Positions 8,981-17,335 of a stretch of DNA of 64,000 nucleotides are shown one piece after another (position 1 is the stretch's first letter; the number at the start of each line of letters is the position of its first letter). The translations under genes and the position numbers were made by a program. The DNA is from Bradyrhizobium sp. CCH5-F6 (GTDB lineage: Bacteria > Pseudomonadota > Alphaproteobacteria > Rhizobiales > Xanthobacteraceae), in the NCBI RefSeq assembly GCF_001556045.1, contig NZ_LSIC01000041.1:28599-92598 (forward strand), in the 5' to 3' direction. The notes under the pieces were generated by a model. It was not told the origin of the DNA, did no database searches, and saw nothing but the letters and a program-made list of their open reading frames with translations.

Positions 8981-9625
8981 TCACGCCGTCCGTACATCGG
9001 CGCGACGAATGGCGATGAGAGGAGCGGCGACGAGCCCGCTCACCAGCAGGAGCCAATCCTGCGGCACGGCGAGCAGTATGGCGGCGCTGCCGCCGATCAA
9101 GGACCAGATGACAGGAACGACAAGAAGCCAGCGCGGCACCGGACCAATGGTCAACAGGAGCATGCCGAACGTGAAGATCGCAACCGGGCACGGCGTGACG
9201 CCGAATACCGGAGCAGCAGGATAGTCATGGCCTGTGGCCATGCCGATCAATGGGTAGGCAATCGCAGCATAGGCGACCAGTGACGCTCCGACGAAGGCTG
9301 CGGCACCGCGGCGGAAGCCGAAGCGCAACTGATGTCGGTATGCGCCGGCCAGGAGGAGGCCACCGCCCTCGATCACGAACAACACGGCGAAGAGATATGC
9401 GGGCTTGTTGATCTGGGAGAACCAGATCCCGTGATAGAGAACGCCGGTCCATATCCACATCGCCGAGAGTACGAACGCGATCGCGCGACTCGATCTCGCC
9501 GTTTGCCGGAATAGCAGGAGAACGGCCGCGCCGCCGAGCAGGTACGCCAGAATCTGGCTCGGCCAGATGGCTTCGTTGTAGTCCGAGAACACCGCCAGAA
9601 ACTGCTGCTGAGTGAATGGCAGCAT
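8981..9625 (-). CDS. DUF6064 family membrane protein
   Basis: 214 residues starting at the ATG of MLPFTQQQF, which has GGAGG 8 bases upstream; the frame extends 5 more codons to a GTG. Six or more hydrophobic helices are evident (for example ILAYLLGGAAVLLLF, AIAFVLSAMWIWTGVLYHG, RWLLVVPVIWSLIGGSAAILL). The opening Q-Q-F-L-A-V-F-S-D-Y-N-E-A-I-W-P is the hallmark I associate with DUF6064. Function unknown. It converges on the MFS gene with a 97-base gap. Confidence 0.75.
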   Translation of the reverse strand: MLPFTQQQFLAVFSDYNEAIWPSQILAYLLGGAAVLLLFRQTARSSRAIAFVLSAMWIWTGVLYHGIWFSQINKPAYLFAVLFVIEGGGLLLAGAYRHQLRFGFRRGAAAFVGASLVAYAAIAYPLIGMATGHDYPAAPVFGVTPCPVAIFTFGMLLLTIGPVPRWLLVVPVIWSLIGGSAAILLAVPQDWLLLVSGLVAAPLIAIRRADVRTA

Positions 9626-9767
9626 CGCCAATGCCTCCACGCGATCTCTCGCCAGGGTAGTCGACCCTCAGAGGTCGCCGCTTGATGCGACGCAAGTTGG
9701 CCTTTCATGATCCCGGACAGCAGACACTTGGCCACAGAAGGTCACGCGCGAACCGCTAGAGCCGATA

Positions 9768-10274
9768 TCAACTCATCTTCTCGGATCGCTCCAGCAGACC
9801 GTAAATCAATCCCATCGTAACGCTATAGGTTGAGAGCATCGCCAGCGAAAATGCGGCCGGCCAGGGGCCTAGTCCTATGGCGGATGCAAACGGGCCGAGG
9901 CCGACCAGCGGAAATGCGAACACATTCATCATCAGCCAGCCGCAAAGCCCGAAAACCATTCCCTTCGAGGCACCACTGCCTCCTGGCAAGTATCGATAGA
10001 GATAGCCGAAGGCGAGGCCGACCGCAGTCGACCCGTTGAAGAAGGAGGCCAGCCAAAGAACTTGCGGATGAATGTCGCGCCCGATCAAGTCCGCCGCTGC
10101 CATCTGGAAGTTCTCGAACGGCTGGAACGAGGGCAGGATTCCGGCTTTTGCCTTGAAGTACATCAGCGCGGTCGAAGCGGTGCTGCCGCTCAGCCCGGAT
10201 ATGGCGGATTTCCAGATCCACTCCCACGCCGTCCGCTCACGGTGAGGTGAGGTCTTTGGCCCCGCAGTCTGCAT
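9768..10274 (-). CDS. Uncharacterised membrane protein, DUF6789-like
   Basis: 168 residues with four predicted membrane helices (WLASFFNGSTAVGLAFGYLY, MVFGLCGWLMMNVFAFPLVGL, GPWPAAFSLAMLSTYSVTM, and an N-terminal segment around SGSTASTALMYF). The pattern of an early small-residue helix, then IHPQVLW and a final YGLLE tail, resembles the DUF6789 group. No catalytic motif is seen. It is in the same orientation as its neighbours but has gaps of over 100 bases on both sides, so operon membership is uncertain. Confidence 0.6.
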   Translation of the reverse strand: MQTAGPKTSPHRERTAWEWIWKSAISGLSGSTASTALMYFKAKAGILPSFQPFENFQMAAADLIGRDIHPQVLWLASFFNGSTAVGLAFGYLYRYLPGGSGASKGMVFGLCGWLMMNVFAFPLVGLGPFASAIGLGPWPAAFSLAMLSTYSVTMGLIYGLLERSEKMS

Positions 10275-10380
10275 GGTCGGTAAGTTTGCAGCGGGCGACC
10301 GAGGTCACTTTGATCTGCGTCAACCAGTTTCTGGCCGATCGTCGACATCGAGCGACACGGTTTCGGCAGATCAGCACTGG

Positions 10381-11622
10381 TTATGACGCCGCGACATTCA
10401 CCTTCGCGGGGACGGGCAGCGGGAGACGCAGCCCTCGTGCAAACGCCCGATGTCGCGATGCCCGCCGTCTTTCCGGCAGCTTGCCGAAATGCGCGAGCGC
10501 CTGCATCAGCGCGGATCTGACGACCGGCTCGATCTTCGCGCAAATGAACCAGCAGACGAGGACAAGCATGCCCAGCGAGACCCATACAGCCGACGTGGCA
10601 TCCAGGCCGGCATCGACCAGGGCACGAATGATCGCGCTGCCGATCACGTTGTGGGTGAGATAGAGCGGGTAGGTGATCAATCCTAGCGTCCTCAGATACG
10701 CCGGTGGTGCTTCAGGGGAGGCGATGCCTTCAGAGCGTCTGCTGCGGTTCGCGGCAATGCCGATGAGAAGCACGGCGCCGGCCCAGACCATGATCGGCAC
10801 GAGGGCTGATTGATCCGAGATGGCGGGTATCGACGTCAGAAAGAAGGAGGCGAAGAAGTAGATTTCGGCTGCGCCCGACAGACAGGTGACGGCAATGGCG
10901 ACCTGTTCGAGCGCCGTCAATTGCCTGTTCGAAGAAATGAACAGCCAGATGCCAAGCGCAAAGAAGCAGCCATGCGTCAACAGGAACGCGGCGCACGGCA
11001 CCCGGAACATCAGGATGACGAGATAGGGCAGGTCGGATGGCGTCGTGCAGGCCGCTACCAGCAGCGCGACGGTGTTGAAGATTGCGCTGTAGATGGTGAG
11101 GCCCCATGCGAGGTGTCGCAGCGTGATCCTCTTCGTGAGCATCGCGCAAAACACCAGTCCATAGAACGCGGTCTCGGCCGCCAGCGTCCAATAGACCTCG
11201 TCGAGCCATTGGCCCGTGACGCCCTTGGGGACCATCAGCATGGCGTGGACGTAGGGCAGGATGAATTCGGAAGCGGGTCCGCTCCCGAAGAGAAGCAGGA
11301 CGAGGAAGGTCGCCGTGGCGCAAACCCAGACGGCCGGATAGAGCCTGAGTGCGCGACCGAGAAGAAACGCGCCGGGTGAAGACTGGCTCGCGGAATTGGC
11401 GATGACGAAACCGGAGATGACGAAGAAAATCTCGACGCCGACCCAGCCGAACCAGGTGAACGGCGCGGCGGAGGGGTAGAGGACGTCAGCGGCGACATAG
11501 CGCTCGAACCCGGGGACGCCGATCGAGACCCAGGCCCATGACCAGAACATCTGGTGAAAGATGGCAACGCCGAGCGCGGCGGTGAAGCGCAGCGGATCCA
11601 GCAGGGACAAATGGCTCTTCAC
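10381..11622 (-). CDS. Acyltransferase 3 family membrane protein
   Basis: 413 residues with about ten membrane helices. The N-terminal S-L-L-D-P-L-R-F-T-A-A-L-G-V-A-I-F-H-Q carries the family's conserved arginine and the histidine at the end of the first helix. Then ERYVAADVLYPSAAPFTWFGWVGVEIFFVISGFVIA follows in the usual place with the F-x-F-x-x-S-G-F-V-I pattern. Members O-acetylate or O-acylate exopolysaccharide, lipopolysaccharide or Nod factors at the inner membrane. No glycan genes are adjacent, so the acceptor is unknown. Confidence 0.88.
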   Translation of the reverse strand: MKSHLSLLDPLRFTAALGVAIFHQMFWSWAWVSIGVPGFERYVAADVLYPSAAPFTWFGWVGVEIFFVISGFVIANSASQSSPGAFLLGRALRLYPAVWVCATATFLVLLLFGSGPASEFILPYVHAMLMVPKGVTGQWLDEVYWTLAAETAFYGLVFCAMLTKRITLRHLAWGLTIYSAIFNTVALLVAACTTPSDLPYLVILMFRVPCAAFLLTHGCFFALGIWLFISSNRQLTALEQVAIAVTCLSGAAEIYFFASFFLTSIPAISDQSALVPIMVWAGAVLLIGIAANRSRRSEGIASPEAPPAYLRTLGLITYPLYLTHNVIGSAIIRALVDAGLDATSAVWVSLGMLVLVCWFICAKIEPVVRSALMQALAHFGKLPERRRASRHRAFARGLRLPLPVPAKVNVAAS

Positions 11623-11776
11623 GGGAATGGACCAGGTTCATGGAACGATCCCGTTGGAGATATTGAAGCGGCTCATGGCGCTCTGCGAGGTTGGTCACAC
11701 TTGCCCCGCGGCGGGCCACTGCGGCGGCAGTTCATGTCCCGGCTCAGCGCAGCAGCGCTTGCGCGTTGCAGCGCGC

Positions 11777-11804
11777 TTGGGACATGGGAGTTGGGACATG
11801 GGAG
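11777..11804. repeat. Perfect 14-bp tandem duplication
   Basis: TTGGGACATGGGAG occurs twice back to back (11777-11790 and 11791-11804) in the gap between the acyltransferase gene and the rpmG terminator. It may be a replication-slippage product. Confidence 0.9.
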
Positions 11805-11826
11805 GGAGGGCAGGCCAAAAATGAAA

Positions 11827-11847
11827 ACGGGGCCGCAAGGGCCCCGT
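11827..11847 (-). terminator. Rho-independent terminator of rpmG
   Basis: Perfect 8-bp stem ACGGGGCC/GGCCCCGT with a 5-base loop. Read on the minus strand it is followed by TTTTCATTTTT and lies 25 bases after the rpmG stop codon. Confidence 0.88.
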
Positions 11848-11871
11848 CAAAGTCTTCAACGTCCCGCGATC

Positions 11872-12039
11872 TTACTTGATCTTGGCTTCGCGGAATTCGA
11901 CGTGCTTGCGCGCGACCGGGTCGTACTTCTTCTTGACCAGCTTGTCGGTCATGGTGCGCGAATTCTTCTTGGCGACGTAGTAGAAGCCGGTGTCGGCCGA
12001 GGACACGAGCTTGACCTTGATGGTGACCGCTTTGGCCAT
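11872..12039 (-). CDS. rpmG: 50S ribosomal protein L33
   Basis: 55 residues, [19 protein letters not shown] followed by [11 protein letters not shown] and a lysine-rich end. This is the cysteine-free L33 typical of alphaproteobacteria, lacking the four zinc-binding cysteines of the C+ form. The frame stays open 21 codons upstream, but the ATG at 12037-12039 is the family start. It carries its own terminator and stands alone as a monocistronic unit. Confidence 0.97.
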   Translation of the reverse strand: MAKAVTIKVKLVSSADTGFYYVAKKNSRTMTDKLVKKKYDPVARKHVEFREAKIK

Positions 12040-12164
12040 GTTCTGAACCTCAGAATATCGGGGAATCTGGGAGCCGGCCAAACGGCCCGCGTTGGCCGGC
12101 AACCTAGCCAGAAACCGCCTGATGTCAAGGTTTTACACCCCGAAAACCACCCAAATCGGCCCGA

Positions 12165-13490
12165 TCAGGCCTCGAAGAACCGGTTTTTCGGCCGCGGGAG
12201 GCCCAGATTCTCCCGCAAGGTGGGCCCTTCATACTCTTTCCGGAAAATTCCCCGGCGCTGGAGCTCCGGGACGACCTTGTCGACGAAATCGTCGAGGCCG
12301 GCGGGCAGGAACGGGAACATGATGTTGAAGCCATCCGAGCCGCGCCCGACCAGCCATTCCTCCATCTGGTCGGCGATCGTCTTAGCAGTGCCGACGAAGG
12401 ATAGCCCGCCATAGCCGCCGACGCGCTGGGCGAGCTGGCGCACGGTGAGCTTTTCGCGCGCGGCGAGATCGACCATGCGCTGGCGGCCGCTCTTGCTGGC
12501 ATTGGTCTCGGGGATGTCGGGGAGCGGGCCGTCGGGATCGAAGCCGGACGCATCGGTGCCGAGGATGACGGAGAGCGAGGCGATGGCGCTGTCGTAATGC
12601 ACGCGGCTGTCGAGCAGGGCGCGCTTCTCCCTGGCCTCATCGACGCTGTCGCCGACCACGACGAAGGCGCCGGGGAGTATCTTGAGGTGCTCGGGGTCGC
12701 GGCCGACCTTCTCCATGCGGCCCTTGATGTCGGCATAGAGCTTCTGCCCGTCGGCGAGGCTGCCGCCGCCGGTGAACACGGCTTCCGCGGTCTCGGCCGC
12801 GAGCTGCTTGCCGTCTTCGGACGCGCCGGCCTGCACGATCACCGGCCAGCCCTGCACGGGCCGGGCGATGTTGAGCGGGCCGCGCACCTTCAGGTATTTG
12901 CCCTTGTGGTCGAGCGTGTGCATCCTGGCGGGATCGAAGAACAGGCCGCTCTCGACGTCCCGCACGAAGGCATCGTCGGCGAAGGAATCCCACAGGCCGG
13001 TGACGACGTCGTAGAACTCGCGGGCGCGCTTGTAGCGCTCGGCGTGCTCCATGTGATCGTCCAGGCCGAAGTTGAGTGCGGCGTCAGGATTCGAGGTGGT
13101 GACGATGTTCCAGCCGGCACGGCCGCCGCTGATGTGATCGAGCGAGGCGAAGCGGCGCGCGACGTGGTAGGGCTCGTCGAAGGTGGTCGAGCCCGTGGCG
13201 ATCAGGCCGATGCGCTCGGTGACGGCGGAAAGCGCAGACAACAGCGTGAACGGCTCGAACGACGTGACGGTATGGCTGCGCTTGAGCGCGTTGATCGGCA
13301 TGTTCAGGACGGCGAGGTGATCGGCCATGAAGAAGGCGTCGAACTTGCCGGCCTCGAGCTTCCGGATCAGCGTCTTGATGTGCGAGACGTTGAAATTGGC
13401 GTCGGGCCAGGCGCCGGGATAGCGCCATGCGCCGGTGTGGATGCTGATCGGGCGCATGAACGCGCCAAGCTTGAGTTGCCGTTGTGCCAT
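12165..13490 (-). CDS. NtaA/DmoA-type FMN-dependent monooxygenase (bacterial luciferase fold)
   Basis: 441 residues, typical length for the nitrilotriacetate/dimethylsulfide monooxygenase group. It has the N-terminal HTGAWRYPGAWPDANFN, the F-D-A-F-F-M-A-D-H region, S-G-G-R-A-G-W-N-I-V-T-T for flavin binding, and G-W-P-V-I-V-Q-A-G-A-S-E before an oxidative insertion. Such enzymes use FMNH2 from a partner reductase to cleave C-N or C-S bonds of small compounds. No flavin reductase is adjacent. It opens the minus-strand run before rpmG. Family certain, substrate unknown. Confidence 0.9.
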   Translation of the reverse strand: MAQRQLKLGAFMRPISIHTGAWRYPGAWPDANFNVSHIKTLIRKLEAGKFDAFFMADHLAVLNMPINALKRSHTVTSFEPFTLLSALSAVTERIGLIATGSTTFDEPYHVARRFASLDHISGGRAGWNIVTTSNPDAALNFGLDDHMEHAERYKRAREFYDVVTGLWDSFADDAFVRDVESGLFFDPARMHTLDHKGKYLKVRGPLNIARPVQGWPVIVQAGASEDGKQLAAETAEAVFTGGGSLADGQKLYADIKGRMEKVGRDPEHLKILPGAFVVVGDSVDEAREKRALLDSRVHYDSAIASLSVILGTDASGFDPDGPLPDIPETNASKSGRQRMVDLAAREKLTVRQLAQRVGGYGGLSFVGTAKTIADQMEEWLVGRGSDGFNIMFPFLPAGLDDFVDKVVPELQRRGIFRKEYEGPTLRENLGLPRPKNRFFEA

Positions 13491-13598
13491 CGCCCGGTGT
13501 CCGTTCTTGGTGACGCTCGGAAAGACATAGGCACGCGGCGGAACTCCGCCATCGGGGAAGGCGGGAAGATTATTTTGTTTTTCGATGCTCCCTCAGCA

Positions 13599-13703
13599 CG
13601 TCATTCCGGGGCGCCGCGGAGCGGCGAGCCCGGAATCCATCGTGCCGCGGAGACGGTGGATGAATGGATTCCGGGCTCGCGCGACGCGCGCCCCGGAATG
13701 ACG
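13599..13703. repeat. Intergenic palindromic repeat, family B (CATTCCGGG-type)
   Basis: The outer arms CGTCATTCCGGGGCGC (13599-13614) and GCGCCCCGGAATGACG (13688-13703) are perfect inverted copies. Inner segments GGAATCCAT and ATGGATTCC pair as well. A short version of the same motif forms a hairpin at 46501-46541. It fills most of the 247-base gap between the monooxygenase and NUDIX genes. Confidence 0.88.
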
Positions 13704-13753
13704 AGAGGAGAGAGCTGCGTCCCGCAATGACGAACGAGGGCTTGGCGCCGGAC

Positions 13754-14506
13754 CTAGCCCAACATGTCCTTCTGCATCTTGCCGCCGTAGAAATGAAAGA
13801 ACGGCACCGGCGCGTTGTGGTGGAGCGGGCCGGTGGCAAGGCGGGCGTCGAGCTCGTTGAGCACGTTGCGCGTCATCGGATGCAGATCGGCGAGCGGCTT
13901 CGAGCCGAGCTCGACCCAGACCAGTTCGACCAGCTCCGCGTCGGCATGGATCACGCCCTCGACGCGATGGGTGATCGCGGAGGCGTCCGCAGTGAAGAAG
14001 CGGGTGTCGAAACGCTTGACCCGGCCGGGCGGGGTGATGGCGCGGGCGATCAGGAACAGCCCGGAAGGATCGGGCAGCAGGCCAGCATCCGCGAACGGCT
14101 TCCAGGGACCGTCGAGCTTCGGCACCTTGCCCTCCGCCTTGCGCCCGAGGCAGAGACCGGTCTCCTCGCAGGCCTCGCGGATCGCGGCAACGGCGAGCGA
14201 TTTGGCGCGCGAGGCCGGGGTCTTCGGGCTGCCCTTGGCGAGATTGGCTTCCAGCTCCGCGGTGACGGGCGCGGCACAGGGGATGCGATAATCGGCCTTG
14301 TCGACGCGGCCGCCGGGGAAGACGAATTTCCCGGGCATGAACACCACCTTGTCGTGGCGCTTGCCGACCAGCACTTTCGGAGTGGCGCCGCTGCGATCGA
14401 CCAGGATCAGCGTCGCCGCATCCTTCGGGCGGAAATAGGGATGGTGGTCGGCTTCCTTCTCCTCGTGAACCTTGGTTCTCTCCTCGGCCTGCGAAATATC
14501 CGTCAT
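13754..14506 (-). CDS. NUDIX hydrolase
   Basis: 250 residues from the ATG of MTDISQAEE, which is preceded by GTGAGGAC; the frame extends 4 codons to a TTG. The N-terminal strand LILVDRSGATPKVLVGKRH leads to FVFPGGRVD, and the NUDIX helix appears as AVAAIREACEETGL with the R-E-x2-E-E core. An insertion of about 40 residues separates the glycine loop from the helix, a layout shared with NUDT19/coenzyme-A-type long NUDIX proteins. Substrate is likely a nucleoside diphosphate derivative or acyl-CoA, not resolvable here. Confidence 0.88.
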   Translation of the reverse strand: MTDISQAEERTKVHEEKEADHHPYFRPKDAATLILVDRSGATPKVLVGKRHDKVVFMPGKFVFPGGRVDKADYRIPCAAPVTAELEANLAKGSPKTPASRAKSLAVAAIREACEETGLCLGRKAEGKVPKLDGPWKPFADAGLLPDPSGLFLIARAITPPGRVKRFDTRFFTADASAITHRVEGVIHADAELVELVWVELGSKPLADLHPMTRNVLNELDARLATGPLHHNAPVPFFHFYGGKMQKDMLG

Positions 14507-14539
14507 GTCCTCACCCAAAACCGTTCTTGCTTATTCTGC

Positions 14540-14980
14540 TTACACAGGCGGAATACCATCCGGCGGGTTCTCGTCAAACCCGTGCATGCGCAGAGCCCAT
14601 TGCAAGCCGACCACAGCTCCCTTCACCGGCTGCAAGAGCGCGAGCGAGGCGACGAAAGTGAAGGGCAGATAGGCCGCGAAGCTGATCCAGACCGGCGTGG
14701 TGTAATTGGTCTCGATCCACAAAACGGCCGGCACCACGATGTGACCGACGATGACGATGACGAGATAGGCGGGCAGATCGTCGGCGCGATGCGGCGTGAA
14801 GTCGAGGCCGCAGGTCGCGCAGTTGTCCGCCGTCTTCAGGAAGGCGCGGAACAGTTTTCCCTCGCCGCAACGCGGGCAGCGGCCGCGAAAGCCGCGCTTC
14901 ATCGCTGCAAAGACGTCGCGCTTCTCGACGAGACCGGTCTCGCGCGTCCAGATTTTCGGGGCCGTGCTCATCGTCACCAT
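14540..14980 (-). CDS. DUF983 membrane protein with zinc-ribbon-like N-terminus
   Basis: 146 residues. The N-terminal cytoplasmic part has two CxxC pairs (CPRCGEGKLF and CATCGLDF), a likely zinc ribbon. Two membrane helices follow (YLVIVIVGHIVVPAVLW and FAAYLPFTFVASLALL). The ATG at 14978-14980 overlaps the rnr stop by 7 bases and has AAGG upstream; an alternative ATG is at 14971. Conserved coupling with rnr and topA is common in rhizobia, which suggests a nucleic-acid or envelope-linked role, but none has been shown as far as I know. Confidence 0.85.
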   Translation of the reverse strand: MVTMSTAPKIWTRETGLVEKRDVFAAMKRGFRGRCPRCGEGKLFRAFLKTADNCATCGLDFTPHRADDLPAYLVIVIVGHIVVPAVLWIETNYTTPVWISFAAYLPFTFVASLALLQPVKGAVVGLQWALRMHGFDENPPDGIPPV

Positions 14981-17328
14981 GCCTTGCCTTTCCTGCTTTT
15001 TCCCTTGTTCTTCGCCTTGCCCTTGTCTCGGCCCTTCTTTCCCTTGCCGGACTTCTGCTTCTCCGGCTTGCGTTTTCTCTCCGGGCTGCGTCCGGGATGG
15101 GGCTTGGATGATTTTCGCGGTGGGCGGAACTGCCGGCGCTCGCTCTGGCCGCTCTCCGAGGACAGCAGCTCGAAGCGCAGCGCGCCCGCGATCGGGGCTG
15201 CTTCGACCAGACGGACGTCGACGACGTCACCGAGCTGAAACATCGTGCCGCTGCGTGTGCCGACCAGCGCGTGACGGCTCTCGTCATAGTTGAAATATTC
15301 CGTGCCGAGGGATCGGATCGGGATCAATCCGTCGGCGCCGGTCTCGCTCAGCTTGACGAACAGCCCGGCGCGGGTGACGCCGGAGACGCGGCCCTGGAAG
15401 CTTGCGCCGATGCGATCGGCGAGGTGATGCGCGATCAGGCGGTCGACGGTCTCGCGCTCCGCCTTCATCGCGCGCCGCTCGGTCACCGAAATATGCGCCG
15501 CGACTTCGCCGAGCGTTTCCGGCGTCTCGCTGTCGGGCAGCGCGCCTTCGCCGAGGCCGAGGGCGCGGACCAGCGCGCGATGCACCACGAGGTCGGCATA
15601 GCGGCGGATCGGCGAGGTGAAATGCGCGTAGCGGCGCAGGTTCAGGCCGAAATGACCGTAGTTCTCGGAGGAATATTCCGCCTGCGCCTGGGCGCGCAGC
15701 ACGACTTCGCTGACCAGCGGGTAATAGTCGTGACCTTCGAGCTGGGCCAGCACGCGGTTGAACAGTGTCGGGCGCAGCGCGCCTGATTTCGTGAAGGGGA
15801 TGTCCAGCGTCTCCAGGAACTCGGAGAGCGCGTGGACCTTCTCCAGCGTCGGCTCGTCATGCACGCGGTAGATCAGCGGCAGCGATTTCTTCTCCAGCAT
15901 CTCGGCTGCGGCGACGTTGGCGAGGATCATGAACTCCTCGATCAGCTTGTGCGCATCGAGCCTTTCAGGCACGACGACGCGGTCGACCGTGCCGTCGCCC
16001 TTGAGCAGGATCTTGCGCTCGGGCAGATCGAGATTGAGCGGATCGCGCTCGTCGCGCGCACGCTTGGCGCAGGAATAGGCGGCATAGAGCGGCTTCAGGA
16101 TCGGATCGAGCAGGGGGCCGGTGATATCGTCAGGCTTTCCATCGATCGCAGCCTGGGCCTGCGCGTAGCTCAGCTTCGCGGCCGAGCGCATCAGGATGCG
16201 GTGGAAGCTGTGCGAACGCTTGCGGCCGTCGGGGCCGAGCACCATGCGCACCGCGAGCGCGCCGCGCGGCTCGCCGGGCACCAGCGAGCAGAGATTGTTG
16301 GAAATGCGCTCGGGAAGCATCGGCACGACGCGGTCGGGGAAATAGACCGAGTTGCCGCGGTCGAGCGCGTCTCGGTCGAGCGCGGTGCCCGAACGGACGT
16401 AGAAGCTGACATCGGCAATGGCGACGTTGACGATGAAGCCGCCCTTGTTGTTGGGATCGTCATCGGGTTGCGCGTGGACCGCGTCGTCGTGGTCCTTCGC
16501 ATCGGGCGGATCGATGGTGACGAGCGGGACGTCGCGCCAATCCTCGCGCCCCTTCAGATTGGCGGGCTCAGCCGCCTCCGCCTCGCGCTCGGCGGCGGGT
16601 GAGAATTGCAGGGGGATGTCGTGGGCATAGATCGCGATCAGGCTGATCGCCTTCTCGGACTTCACCGAGCCGAGCTTCTCCTTGACCCGGCCCGAGGCCA
16701 GGCCGAAGCCGCGCGAGCGGACGATGTCGACGCTGACGAGGTCGCCATCCTGCGCGCCACCTGTATCGGCCTTTGCGATGTTCAGCTCGCGGTCGGCGAA
16801 CTTCTTGTCGACGGGAACGAGTCGCCCGCCGCCTTCGGGAAGCTCGCGGAATACGCCGAGGATGCGGCTCTTGGCCTTGTCGATGACCTTGATGATGCGG
16901 CCGCGCCAGGCGGGGCCTTCGGTCTCGTCCGAGCGCTCGACGCGCAACAGCGCGCGGTCGCCGACACCGGCGGCGGTGCCGGGCTTCGGCCGGCGCGGCA
17001 TCTCGATGAGGATCTTCGGCGGCTCGCCGCTCTCGACCTCGTCCCATTCGGCGGGGGAGGCGATCAATTCGCCGTCGCTGTCGCGGCCGGTGATGTCCGC
17101 GAGCAGCGTCGGCGGAAGCGTATCCGGCTCCGAGATCTTGTGGCGCTTCTTCTTGACGATGCCGTCGTCGGCGAGCTCGCGCAGCATGCGCCTGAGCTCG
17201 GCACGGTCGGCGTTCTTCAGGCCGAACTCGCGTGCGATGTCGCGGGTCCCGACATTTCCCTGATTTGCCTTGATGAAGGCGACGATGGCGCTCCTGTCGG
17301 GAAAGCCATGGTCTTTCTTGCGTTTCAC
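14974..17328 (-). CDS. rnr: Ribonuclease R
   Basis: 784 residues. An N-terminal winged helix (GNVGTRDIAREFGL) precedes cold-shock domains, the RNB catalytic block and an S1 domain. The RNB core shows PPDAKDHDDAVHA and DVSFYVRSGTALDRDALDRG with the conserved aspartates; the S1 part is VSGVTRAGLFVKLSETG. The last 45 residues are an unstructured lysine/arginine-rich tail, useful for RNA binding. The start is GTG, with AGAGG lying across the topA stop codon 7 bases upstream, so translation is probably coupled. RNase R degrades structured RNA 3' to 5'. Confidence 0.96.
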   Translation of the reverse strand: MKRKKDHGFPDRSAIVAFIKANQGNVGTRDIAREFGLKNADRAELRRMLRELADDGIVKKKRHKISEPDTLPPTLLADITGRDSDGELIASPAEWDEVESGEPPKILIEMPRRPKPGTAAGVGDRALLRVERSDETEGPAWRGRIIKVIDKAKSRILGVFRELPEGGGRLVPVDKKFADRELNIAKADTGGAQDGDLVSVDIVRSRGFGLASGRVKEKLGSVKSEKAISLIAIYAHDIPLQFSPAAEREAEAAEPANLKGREDWRDVPLVTIDPPDAKDHDDAVHAQPDDDPNNKGGFIVNVAIADVSFYVRSGTALDRDALDRGNSVYFPDRVVPMLPERISNNLCSLVPGEPRGALAVRMVLGPDGRKRSHSFHRILMRSAAKLSYAQAQAAIDGKPDDITGPLLDPILKPLYAAYSCAKRARDERDPLNLDLPERKILLKGDGTVDRVVVPERLDAHKLIEEFMILANVAAAEMLEKKSLPLIYRVHDEPTLEKVHALSEFLETLDIPFTKSGALRPTLFNRVLAQLEGHDYYPLVSEVVLRAQAQAEYSSENYGHFGLNLRRYAHFTSPIRRYADLVVHRALVRALGLGEGALPDSETPETLGEVAAHISVTERRAMKAERETVDRLIAHHLADRIGASFQGRVSGVTRAGLFVKLSETGADGLIPIRSLGTEYFNYDESRHALVGTRSGTMFQLGDVVDVRLVEAAPIAGALRFELLSSESGQSERRQFRPPRKSSKPHPGRSPERKRKPEKQKSGKGKKGRDKGKAKNKGKSRKGKAW

Positions 17329-17335
17329 TTAGCCT

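Noticed and set aside
13570..13839. ORFs across repeat family B
   Set aside because: They translate the palindrome and the antisense of the NUDIX gene.
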